Positions 22,768 to 32,714 of a DNA stretch of 64,000 nucleotides are shown here, piece by piece. This stretch comes from Zea mays (lineage: Eukaryota > Streptophyta > Magnoliopsida > Poales > Poaceae): NCBI RefSeq assembly GCF_902167145.1, contig NC_050105.1:119305898-119369897 (forward strand), given 5' to 3'. Under the pieces are notes generated by a model. It was not told the origin of the DNA. It searched no databases and saw nothing but the letters and a program-made list of their open reading frames with translations. The translations under genes and the position numbers were made by a program. Position 1 is the stretch's first letter. Each line of letters opens with the position of its first letter.

Positions 22768-23110
22768 TCAATGCAGTCGATTGGAATTTGATGCAGGATG
22801 ATGTTCGCAGTACAATCCCGCGAACAGCCACCAAGAAGAAGACGAATGGGTTCCCGCGAACAAGTCGATGTCACCAACGAGTCGATGTCGATCAAGCAGC
22901 CGCGCTATGCTTCCCAAAAACCTGATCGGTCGTCTATCCCGAGCAGGATCTCTTACAACGACAATGGTTTCAGAGGCCTGCTTACTCCGTGTCTTGTGCG
23001 TGCAAGAACACATAGTCGGGAAAGCAGTACACACCGTAGCAATGTGTGTGAACCAATGGAAAATTCTCTTCCTCTCTTCAGATCAAAGAACTACCCATTC
23101 TTATATAGGC
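22768..23110 (-). other. Unidentified minus-strand transcription-unit-like segment (88-codon frame after a TATA-like box)
   Basis: On the minus strand CTATATAAGAATGGG (about 23090-23105) is followed 60-70 bases later by an 88-codon frame starting at 23034. It reads VVVRDPARDRRPIRFLGSI and DRHRLVGDIDLFAGTHSSSS. GC content is higher than in its surroundings. It might be an LTR or leader remnant of a copia element, or a captured exon. I do not recognise it. Confidence 0.2.
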
Positions 23111-23172
23111 GCACACACGAATGTGAGGAGGTGCCATCATGTACAACGGTAGCCATAAACTATCCATCAATA

Positions 23173-23868
23173 TAGGTGTACATTCGGGACGGCCGATCTG
23201 GCCTGGACCAAGTCCAAAAAGGCTCGGACTATTTAAATTTTGGGTTGACTCGGTCCATTTCAATTTCGGGTCGTGCTTGGCCAGCCCACGGTCTGGCACG
23301 TAATTGCTTAAACATGTCGGGCTTATTTCGGATTTACCGAAATTATAAAAAGCCCGAAATTCGATTTTTGGCCCATAATTCGATTTTTGGCCAGAAATTC
23401 AAATCAGGACCCCAAATTCACATCAGAGACCAAAATTCAAAACAGATTTAATAAAACAAATAAAAGGGTATAACTAACATCATCTCTAGCTTTGTGTTCT
23501 TTATCAAGTATAATCATTTTTTAGAAGGAAAAAGTGTATAATCAGCTATATACAGAGTTCGTAAGTTCAGTTCATTATCTAATGTTCATAACAAAAGTAA
23601 AATTATATCACACACTCTAATTTAAAGCTAAAAAAACATTTGACTAGCATCATCTCTAGATTTGTGTTCTTTATCAAGTACATGAAAGTGTGGAATGAAG
23701 TGTGTTCTAATGAATATATGGGCATTTTCGTGCCTTTTATATGAGCCAATTGGTGCCCGCCCATGGGCCGTGATCTTGGCCCGATATATCGGATTGTATC
23801 GTGTCTGGATCGTGCTTTTTTCGTGCTTCGGGCCAGCCTCAGGTCTAGCCCAAATGTACACCTATACC
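23173..23868. mobile_element. Non-autonomous hAT-like element (696 bp)
   Basis: The left end TAGGTGTACATTCGGG is the inverted complement of the right end CCCAAATGTACACCTA with one mismatch (four further bases, TACC, close the right side). CATCAATA occurs immediately outside both ends (23165-23172 and 23869-23876), an exact 8 bp duplication as expected for hAT elements. The element is rich in GGCC/CCGA words near its ends and has no transposase. Confidence 0.65.
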
Positions 23869-23996
23869 CATCAATATAGGATTACTAGTAACTCCAAGAC
23901 ATAAAAACATATATTACTAGTAAGCCATCAAATGATCGTTACTATTAACTTCAAGATATAAAAATGGCTGCTACTACTTATCATTCATCAAGCCAT

Positions 23997-24090
23997 GACA
24001 ACCCTATTTTTCAAGAGATTTCTATTTTTTCATAAGAAAAATAGTTCATTTTTTCTTGTGAAAATGAACTCTTGAAAAAATAGTGTTGCC
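23997..24090. repeat. Small 94 bp foldback element
   Basis: GACAACCCTATTTTTCAAGAG (23997-24017) pairs with CTCTTGAAAAAATAGTGTTGCC (24069-24090) on the opposite strand. The short centre also contains a second inverted pair (AATAGTTCATTTT / AAAATGAACT). It resembles a minimal MITE. No clear target duplication was found. Confidence 0.5.
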
Positions 24091-25036
24091 AAACTAATCC
24101 TGAACCTCTCATAATTTTCTTGGAATTTTATTAAATATTAGATAAATAGATTTCACTCCAAATATTCTAACAAGTTTGACGGTCATGACTTGTATACAAG
24201 CACAAACATGAGTACAACCAAAGACAAAGGCCAGCCACGGAAAATGTGTCGTGGCAGATGTGCATTATCTGGAGGTAGGAAGACCTGGACACGGTCGGAA
24301 GGATGGTGGAAACACCGTGAAAGCTACTGTACATGCCATCTGTCTTTTGTGGTTGGAATTTGATTTGGGGACTGCACTTGACCGCGTCCCACATGGTCTG
24401 TAGTGGGGCCGTCAGCGGGTGATGGTGCACTAGTTACGGATGGGTACTTGTGATCGAGACGTCCGCTAGAATCATGGAATGCGAAAATCGCATGGATAAT
24501 AACGAAAATTCTAAGAAAAACGGAGGGGCAGTACTCACCAGGTGGGACAACAAAACCTAGATAGTAAAATCGAGCGAGACTATAAAAAAACTAGTGTCAT
24601 GACCACTAGTTAGACTATCTCTAGCAGCTTATACATCAACATCTCCATATTCAAATTCTACTCTGCCAATAAAATAGACTACAGTGCAAAACAATACAAA
24701 ACAGTGTTTTAGATAAATGATTATCAGTAGACTGCTACAGACGGGCTTACATAATAGTCGTATCGTTCATATTAGTATTGTTGTGACCACCAGTTGCGGA
24801 ACCTCTCGAAAGCGGTTGAAAAAAATCTCCTCGTTTATCTAAGCAAAGAGCAGCATTAAACATCCACTATTTATCTAATCTAAATTTTCATCTTAATCTA
24901 TCAATAATCAATCCAATTATCCAAATACGAAATATCCAATAAAAATCCTACTGCTATTGCTACTGGCCTAGTGCTTACCTTGTCCGCTGGTCGGGTCTGG
25001 CGCCACCGCACCGAGAAGAGCGAAGGGGCGGGATAA
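24091..25036. other. Stretch without recognisable genes
   Basis: Mixed AT-rich sequence. The end (about 24975-25020, GGCGCCACCGCACCGAGAAG) resembles 29873-29895, on the other side of the Harbinger cluster. The flanks may therefore share an older repeat or a gene fragment duplicated there. No reading frame is convincing. Confidence 0.4.
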
Positions 25037-25395
25037 GGCTATCCACAACCGTTACCCCTAAATTTTTCCCCCTATATCACTTTCCTCCCCTATTTTTCCC
25101 CTTATTTTTCCATCTCCCGCAGCGGTTCCCCCTAAATACTCCCCCTATACCCCACTACCACTATAAAATATCATTTTCTATACCAACTATCAATTTTTTA
25201 TCTACTAACAATTACTCGTGTACCCACAGCACAGTGTTTAGGGTGATGAACAGTGACACGCTAGATTGAGGGGGGGAGAGAGGAGGACGGCGGGCTAGGG
25301 GGCGGTGCAGGGGGCACCGCTGCGCGCGTGGAGCGCCCCCTGCACGCGCCATGCAAGGGGAGGGGGCTGCGTAGGGGCAGCCTTTGCGGTCAGTC
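25037..25395. mobile_element. PIF/Harbinger-type MITE (359 bp), TAA-flanked
   Basis: TAA (25034-25036) and TAA (25396-25398) flank ends GGCTATCCACAACCG and (right end, inverted) GACTGACCGCAAAGG, which agree at about 9 of 15 positions. The inside has CCCCCTAAAT/CCCCTATAT words shared with the large Harbinger element at 26046, so it is probably a deletion derivative of that type. Confidence 0.6.
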
Positions 25396-25398
25396 TAA

Positions 25399-26042
25399 GA
25401 GCATCTCCAGGAAAACCTGTAAATCAACCCCAAAAGTGTTTTTAAGGAAGAAAATACATTTTCGACGCTCCAACAGTTTCCTCTTCTTCGCCCTATAATA
25501 TCCGTGTCCCTCATCTGATGTCCTCCCTCCCTCATATTTGCGTCTCACAGATTTGTTCCCCGATCGACTTAGCACGCGTATGTAGCTGGTTCCCGCGTTT
25601 ATTTTGCCTCACACGCAGTTTAGTTGGAGGATGGTGGGAAGTGGCGATAACATCGAGAGAGGATTGAGCGACGGGAGAGCAATCTCAGGCGGCATTGATG
25701 AAGACGAAGAAGGCTGGGGCGAGGCGTTCCAAGGCCGCCATGGGGAGCTCGGCCACTATGGAGAGCTTCATCCTGACTAAAATTTAATTATAATAAAAAG
25801 GAAAGGCGCTGACCACACGTTGCAGCTAGCCAGCTACTACATTCATGGCCACATAACGCCGTGTGCAAAATAATTGCAGGAGCCTCCACGCTTGGCTGCT
25901 GACGAGGTTGTTTCAAAAATTTTAGGAATTGATTATTAGCAGTCTGCTGTGGGTTTACATTTTTTTAGTGAAATTTTTTCTGCAACAATCCCCAATAATA
26001 AGTTTTGAGGAATAATTTTTTAGTGACCTCTTGGAGTTGCTC
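25399..26042. mobile_element. Second TAA-flanked PIF/Harbinger-type element (644 bp)
   Basis: The ends GAGCATCTCCAGG and (right end, inverted) GAGCAACTCCAAG are inverted repeats with three mismatches. TAA triplets at 25396-25398 and 26043-26045 flank them and are shared with the neighbouring elements. The GC-rich centre (25620-25780) has no recognisable product. Confidence 0.65.
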
Positions 26043-26574
26043 TAAGACTGTGTTCAGCAGTTCCCCCTAAATTTCTTCCCCTATATCTCACTCACGTGTC
26101 ACGTCAGCGTTCTCTCTCCCCCTATATCTCCACGCTCTACAGCGGTTCCCCCTATATCAAACCTCTATACCCCACCACACCAATATTATATACTTTCATC
26201 ATCAACTAACTCAACTATCATCCAATGTTAATTTTATTTTTATTTGTTCTATGCACAGTACACGGTCGTAACTTGGTCCACAATTAATTAGCAAACTTCA
26301 TAATTAGTATTAATACGTTAGTAATAAAACGTTCGAATTTTATGTTTTTTAAAAATTAGAAATTCGCATTCTTCTAGTACACGACACGAGTGGCTTCCAC
26401 CACACGACTGGCTTCTACGGCAAGCCACGACCTCCTGGCTTCCTTCACACACCGAAGCCATCTATAAATAAGGTACCCCTGCGGGCATGCTCCACTCATC
26501 TACACATTCCTCTCTTCTGTATCATCCGCCATTCCATCAAAAGTACGTAGTACGTACTCTTAGTTCAGCTCGGC

Positions 26575-27572
26575 ATGGACTCATTCAAAAGCCTAGTGTT
26601 GTCTTCGTCATCCGATGATTTTGACGATGAGATCGATAACTTGTTGGTTTGTCAACATGTGGACCACCTTGGAGTAGGAGACACGAGCACGCGGCTTAGG
26701 CGCTCTTCATTGCCTCGCCGAGTTATCCATAGGAACCACGCTGCTGGAGAAAATCTCATCAAGCACCACTACTTTGGACCTAATCCAGTGTATCCGCCAC
26801 ATGTTTTTCGTCGAAGGTACATTTCCTAAGTAATACTTTTATTTTGATTTCGAGGTTCGTTTTCTTATTTTTTGCTTTGTTTTGGTTTTTAGGTTTCGGA
26901 TGCATCGTCCTTTGTTCCTACGCATCCTTCGTGCCGTTCAGCAAGAAGACGATTATTTCACTATTCGATGTGATGCAACAGGTTTAGCAGGGTTCGGTCC
27001 ATTGCAAAAAAATATGTGATGCTTTGCGTATCCTTGCGTATGGGTTACCAACTGATCCGGTCGATGAGTACATACAGATTGGACAGACTACGGCTAGGGA
27101 CTGTCTTATCCGTTTCTGTCGCGCAATCATCTCTTCCTTTAGCGAATGATACCTCCGTATCCCTAACCACGAAGACATTGCTCGCATACTTAGTGTAAAC
27201 GCCGACAGGGGGTTTCCGGGTATGCTACGCTCCATCGATTGTATGCATTAGGAATGGCGCAACTGTCCTACTGCATGGCGCGGACAGTTTTGTGGGCGCA
27301 ATTCTAGGCCAACAATGATACTAGAGGCAGTTGCTGGGTATGACCTGTGGATTTGGCATGCCTTCTTTGGAATGCCTGGTACTAACAATGATCTCAACGT
27401 GCTTCATCGCTCACCAGTGTTTGATCCGTTACATAATGGGACGATGCCACAACTGAGGATCCCACATTGGTGGGGGGAAAATCTAGTTACCTGTATTGGG
27501 GCTGGCACCAGTAGGTCGAATAGGTGTGTTTCTGTTGTTCTCAGCCTTTTTGGGAATGAAATACACCAATAA
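26575..27572 (+). pseudogene. Harbinger-type DDE transposase (DDE_Tnp_4 family), broken
   Basis: Exon 1 starts MDSFKSLVLSSSSDDF and ends at a donor after VFRRR (about 26817, CGAAG/GTACAT). Exon 2 resumes after TTTTTAG (about 26893) with FRMHRPLFLRIL. This and the following motifs ([57 protein letters not shown]) are the usual order of plant Harbinger transposases. Breaks: a frameshift at an A-run (about 27006-27012), TGA at 27147-27149 and TAG at 27249-27251. The first catalytic D (SIDCMH) and second D (NNDLNV) are present. The final E region is lost, as the frame ends at 27572 in unrelated sequence. Confidence 0.85.
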
Positions 27573-27809
27573 ATTAATTTGGACAACAGATAACAAACTT
27601 GTAGTACAAAGTAGAAAGTTTCATGCATTCCACATTAGGTTCATACAAAAGGAACATAAGGTTCAAGCATTCCACATAAGGTTACTACAAAAGGAACATA
27701 AGGTTCAAGCATTCGTACATCGGTTACCAATGCATCACAGACATAACATAGAAACTCCTATTTATTTGGATGCATTACTACTACTAAGACCTTGGTCTAG
27801 CAACCACAA

Positions 27810-28205
27810 TTACAGGTTCCAAATGCTATACCTAGTGGACCTGTCGGAGTCGTACGAGTCATTGTCACTGGCCTCATACAATTCTAGTGAGGAAGGGGGG
27901 ATGAAAGGAAATTGTCTAGGAACTGGGTTCATAGGCTCCACAAGTTTAATTTCTTCCTCCATCCTCTCCTTCTCTGGGTCTGACCTTGCTTTGCTCTCTA
28001 GTGCATCCTGCTCCATCAGGTCGACCTCCTTTCGAATTGCAAGTAGTGCATTAAGAAGGTAATGCTCATCACCCAAATGCCGGAAAGCTTCTTCTAGAAA
28101 GCTTCTAATATTGAATGCACCAGTTTCCACTGAGGATGCAAGATTGAGGACCAAGTTTTGCAGCACTTTGGCATCATGGCTACTCATCTTGATTCCTATC
28201 CTCAA
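27810..28205 (-). CDS. Hypothetical 131-residue protein, possible second Harbinger gene (last exon)
   Basis: Reads MSSHDAKVLQNLVLNLASS from an internal Met. It then has a charged helical region with KSKARSDPEKERMEEE-like composition and an acidic C-terminus (YEASDNDSYDSD). It lies downstream of and convergent to the transposase, inside the same element. PIF/Pong-type elements carry a second gene for a Myb-like DNA-binding protein, but no Myb repeat is visible here. It may be only the last exon, joined to the exon-like start at 29594. Confidence 0.35.
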   Translation of the reverse strand: MRIGIKMSSHDAKVLQNLVLNLASSVETGAFNIRSFLEEAFRHLGDEHYLLNALLAIRKEVDLMEQDALESKARSDPEKERMEEEIKLVEPMNPVPRQFPFIPPSSLELYEASDNDSYDSDRSTRYSIWNL

Positions 28206-29464
28206 GCAGAATCTCCTTGGCTAGACAAGGTGCATACATGAAAAAAATAGGGCCACTGTTGTTACTAATTAGTGAAATTAAAGTGTTCTTGGCAGTTACC
28301 AAACACCATAAATTGTTGGGCCTAAAATGCTAAAGTATGTACACACATTATATAAACACTTTGACCTATTTGTTGGTAGATATGTTCGTTGCATATAATA
28401 AACTAAAGTTGCACAAAAAACATTAAAGCACAGACAACATACATGGAAAGAGACTTATGCAATTGATTAAAAACAATGTACTATAGCAAAAAAGGATTTA
28501 GAACCTCAATTAGTTGAAGTGGACGTCAAATAATCAAATAATTTTATCAAGCTGCATAATAAGTAAAGGTTTTGTTAGTTGCATGCAATGGTTAGTAATG
28601 TAAGGAAAGACTACTCAAAATTGTAGGTTGACTGAGTCCAATTCATAGACAGAGGTACTTAGTCCAATTCAAAGAAATGGATAAGGAAGGAACAAGGGGT
28701 TCTGTTGGGGAATTGAACGGTATTGCTACTTAGTTGTTCGAATAGGAAGATTAACATGCATTTGTGTACCAGCAACATTGACCAAACAACATACAAACCA
28801 CATGACTGCGAATGAATTCACGTGCGACAAAATGGTGGCTACACAAAATTCAGCACACGAGGATGAGGAATATGCAAATGACACAACAGTCTGAATGTTG
28901 TTTCCTATGTACCATACTAAAAGTAGCTTAAATGTTGTACATGATTAGCACGGATCAGTTAGCAAAACGTGATTGAGTATAGGTTCAGATCTAAGTATAC
29001 CATAATATCAAACTTGGTTGTTCTACATAAACAATAGGCGAATCGAAGATCCGACTTAACCTTAACCCTAACTGTCAAAGTTGGCGAAGAACACATAAAT
29101 CGTACCAGTCAAACAAGTTAAGTACATCTAAACCCTAGTGGTAATCCAAGGTACGTTTTGGGACACGGATTGAATCCGAGGTGTAGAACTTGGAGAAGCG
29201 ACGAAGCGTACCTTGGACCTTGAAGCTCGAATGAGGGAGATCGGCTGAGCGTAGATCTATCGCCGAATCGATGAACTCCCTTTGACCTCCACCCCACAGC
29301 CGACGTGCCGGCGGACAGAGACGAGCGGCGGCGGCGTCTTCGCACGGATCGGCCAGGTCGCCGGTCCGCGAAGCTGGACAGTGGATCCGCGTGGGGGACC
29401 CCCACTGCTGCTCGCCGCCCGGAGCAAGACAAATGAATCACGGGCGAGGGCGGATCGACGGGTA
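28206..29464 (-). other. Probable intron or non-coding interior of the Harbinger element
   Basis: AT-rich up to about 29130, then GC-rich. There are no clear exons. The 158-codon minus-strand frame 29118-29594 is plausible only in its first part, after which composition explains it. Confidence 0.35.
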
Positions 29465-29594
29465 CCTTCTCCGGCGGCGGTTCCATCGCCCTTGGTTCGC
29501 CTGGAGCTCCCTCCTCGGAGTATTCCGAGCGCGCGCGCTTGTGTGCGAAGGAAGCGGCTGCGGGGGAGGTTTCCGCCATAGCGTGCCCATCCAT
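29465..29594 (-). CDS. Possible first exon of the second Harbinger gene
   Basis: Starts MDGHAMAETSPAAASFAHKR at 29594 and could end at a donor (GAGAAG/GTACCC, about 29465) after a Glu/Pro-rich segment. It sits about 140 bp inside the right end, a normal place for the first exon of a convergent second gene. Function unknown. Confidence 0.3.
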
Positions 29595-29737
29595 TTAGCG
29601 GGAGAGAGAAGGAATTGGGAGGGGAGAGGAGGAGGAAGAGGATGCCGGTGAAGGGGCTAGGGTCGCACTGTAGCCCCTAAAACGGCTACAGTGTTAGGAG
29701 AGGGGGCGCCTGGCGGCATGCGTTGAAGACAGTCTAA

Positions 29738-31232
29738 GGCGTCGATGGGTCGTTGCCATCTAGCCCAGGGCGGCGTGACCGCTGGTCAGGACAACGCCAC
29801 CGCCAGGGCATCTCGCGGACGACAACTACTCCTGCTGGCTCGGGGGCTCGATCCATTGGTCGGCTGCTCCCGTTGGCGCCACCGCACCGGGAAGGGCTCA
29901 GGCCTTGGGCACGGTTGTTGCTGCGCTAGGGATAGACGGACAGGGAGAAAATGACGTACATGAAGGAGGCAAGAAGTGGAGGCGGGCAGCGGTGTAGGGC
30001 ACAGTCACGTGAAGGGTAAGCAGAGAAGGAGGTCGATGGCTAGTCTAGAGACCCACACAACCAAGTTTTGGCCCATCAAAATTTTAGTTTTTTATGAATA
30101 ACAGTAAATGTATACTATATATATATAGTTATAAAAAATTGAGGGGACCATGGCCCACTTTGCCCCTCTTTGTGTCCATCCCCGGTAGTACTCAAATAAA
30201 ACAATCTCTTGGTGACCCAAACACTCTAAACCAACAAATCTATTGTTATAAAAGCAAAATCCCACTATACAGAGCCTTTTATGTCATCAAATATCTAATG
30301 GTGTGTTTGGAAGTATAGTTTTTAAGAACTGGTTTCTATCCCCCGTTCCTAAAAAACTGTTTTATGGAAAAAGGTGTGCATGTTTAGAACATTGGTTTTA
30401 TCTTTCATGATACATAAAGACAAGTCTATCATTACTTATTTTTAAAATAATTGTTTCACTTATTCCCTTCATTTTCTTTTGCTGTCAATTTTAAATATAG
30501 CTTGAACTCATATTTTTAGTTCAATGTTTTCAAATACTAATTAAACATTCAAATCAGACAGAGCGGGCATAGAGAGGATCTCGTGCATAGACCTAGAAGC
30601 GGTTGCAATTATCGTAATTTTCACCAAACCAACTATGGGGCACTCAAAGGAGGAATCATCATACCCAGTGGCTTGCAATGAAATGGGCAAGCTAGCCTAA
30701 GATGTCCCTTTAAGAGCATCAAAGGAGGAGAGTATTGTCATTTGTTGAGGCAGCAACTCACTCATTAATATTGTCTCTTCCTCGAGGTTAAGGTCTCCTT
30801 AGACTCAGTAGGGGTAGATCGACGGATGGGAAAGGCTCCATGAAATATGGCAGATCATGTCATTCTTCATCAAATCTAGTAGGGGCAGATGATAATTAGG
30901 AAGTATAATCTCCTTTAAAGCAACCATTAGAGGATTACCCAAAAATAAAGGGGTGTCAAGATCCTTAGCAAGTTCAAAGCTCTTCACATATGGTGAGGGT
31001 GACGTTCACCCTCTCACATGGAAGAGAAAATAAAAAGCAACTAGCATGGAGTTCTCTAAAATTCCAGATTTTACTCTAATTCCATCAGTATGCATGGATG
31101 TGCCAGTTAGCCTGGGGTTACGAGAGTTCTAGGGGCATGATGGAGTCAATGATTAAGAAGGAAAAAGGATCTAAAAACAGTCAAAATGCATGAGTGGTGG
31201 TGACTACAAGTGGAAGCCCTCGCGCGGGCATA
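29738..31232. other. Region between the Harbinger element and the LINE, no recognisable gene
   Basis: GC-rich to about 30010, then AT-rich with a short TA run near 30117-30130. GGTGTGTTTGGAAG at about 30299 looks like the start of a Tourist-type MITE, but I could not find its partner end. Sequence just before 31233 may belong to the LINE upstream region. Confidence 0.35.
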
Positions 31233-31705
31233 ATGAAAATCTTGTGTTTAAAGTGTCGGGCCTATGTAGCACACAAGGCAGTTCTTGGTCTTCGTAGCCT
31301 ATGTTAGCCGCATTGCCTTGTGATTGTGTTTCTCTTTAAAAACATGCTTTTTTGATAGGGTGGATAGTCTTCTTGGATCACTTGGATTTATGCATGGGGT
31401 GAGCATTAGGAGTTATGGCAGAGGTTGTGGTCTAGCCTTGTTGTGGAAGGATGAGGTGGGCATTATATTACAAAATATGGATAAGATACACATTGATGTG
31501 GTGGTGTTGACCATGTAATGAATTGTGATTGATGGAGGTTTACTGGCTTCTATATGGAGTCGGGAATTTTTAAAACTACTCAATGGCCAATATATCCTTC
31601 TTATGGCGTTGTGCTGAGAATGTTAATGATGTTCTATAGGCTAGTGAGTAGTTTGGTGGAGTTGGTCAGATTGAATGCCAAATGCAAGGGTTCGGGGAAG
31701 CGGTG
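31233..31705 (+). pseudogene. LINE (L1-type) ORF2, endonuclease part, split by the Ty3 insertion
   Basis: Begins MKILCLKCRAYVAHKAVLGLRS, the typical start of plant L1 endonuclease domains. After frameshifts and stops it continues with VDSLLGSLGF, YGRGCGLALLWKDEV, NMDKIHIDVVV and a WRFTGFY-like stretch (about 31530-31550). It stops at the Ty3 insertion and resumes at 48114. Heavily decayed and therefore old. The product would have been the endonuclease/reverse transcriptase of a LINE. Confidence 0.72.
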
Positions 31706-32714
31706 TGTCGGAGAGCAAATCTCTGGCCGGGTGGCGGAGTGCACCCGCCCTAAATCCTGAGATGAGGAGGGGCTTAGGCGTTTTGCTTGACCGTCGAAAT
31801 GAACGGGAAGAAACTCAAGAACACACAAGGATTTAGAGTGGTTCGGGTCGCCGGAGCGTAATACCCTACTCCACTGTGAGATGTATTGCTTGTGAGCTTG
31901 TATGAGTTTGTGAGTCTAAGGTGTGACCTAAGATTGTGTGTGTGTGTAACGTCGCATGCCTCCCCTTTTATAGCTGAAGGGGGCATGCACAAAGAGACTG
32001 GGCCCCGACACGTGGGCCCAAGGACATAAAGAATATAGCGCTTGGAGCCTACTAACGTCTGTTGCTGAGACAATATTCTTGTGCCCTGGTGCCCGAGATA
32101 TGCGTATCTTCGGCGTGCAGGGGAAGCTTCTTGTAGAAGGAAGGATGGCTATAGCGCGCCGCTTGGTTCGAGCGCACTGTTCGCCAGCAGACCCAGCAGG
32201 CGCGCCGCCTACTGGATGACCTTGACGTCACCTGCCAGCGGATGGGACGGGACACATTAAATGCTGAGAGGGCACGTCGCCCATCAGCGCAATGGCAGGC
32301 GGCGCGTCCCCTCCTCAATAAATGCAGGGGCTGCACAACTTCACGTCAGGCTCGGCCCAATAGCTTATGTCATGGGCCACAAACAGTGGGACTCCACCTG
32401 AGCAGGAAGTGGAGGGCAAGGCCCAGACACGTGTCAGCACCGGACCCCTGCTCATACTAGGGTCCTCTTCGCTCCGGGACCCTACTGAGGTTCGGACCTA
32501 CCCGGAGGCTCCGGACTTATATATATCGGGGTCCGGTGTCCTTCTGTGGGGGCCCGGACCTACTGGGATGTGCTGTCTCTCCTTGCCATGTGGCACCCTT
32601 TAGCCTGCCCATGTGGTGGGGTCAGGCTCCGTCCCTCATGTGGCTAGGAGACGTTGCATGGGTGCGGCGCCTTCATGTTGTAGAAGAGGGTACCCCTGAT
32701 TTAGGGTACCGACA
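31706..32714 (-). repeat. 3' LTR (1009 bp) of the Zeon-like element
   Basis: Plus-strand limits are TGTCGGAGAGC…GGTACCGACA. It is closely similar to 47087-48108 with scattered single differences and small indels, including a shorter GT run near 31937 than at 47320-47340. A TATATATAAG promoter-like box lies on the minus strand at about 32517-32526. Confidence 0.9.

Larger units (their letters stand above)
26046..29734 (+). mobile_element. PIF/Harbinger element (3689 bp) with decayed transposase
   Basis: The left end GACTGTGTTCAGC and the right end, read inverted, GACTGTCTTCAAC match at 11 of 13 positions. TAA flanks both ends (26043-26045 and 29735-29737). Inside are a plus-strand Harbinger transposase pseudogene and minus-strand frames that may be the second gene usual in these elements. 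The subterminal CCCCCTATAT-type words resemble those of the MITE at 25037. Confidence 0.8.

Noticed and set aside
22950..22985. TGGTTTCAGAGGCC as a retrotransposon primer binding site on the plus strand
   Set aside because: Only a loose match to the initiator Met type. No LTR end lies beside it, and the nearby TATA-like box is on the other strand.
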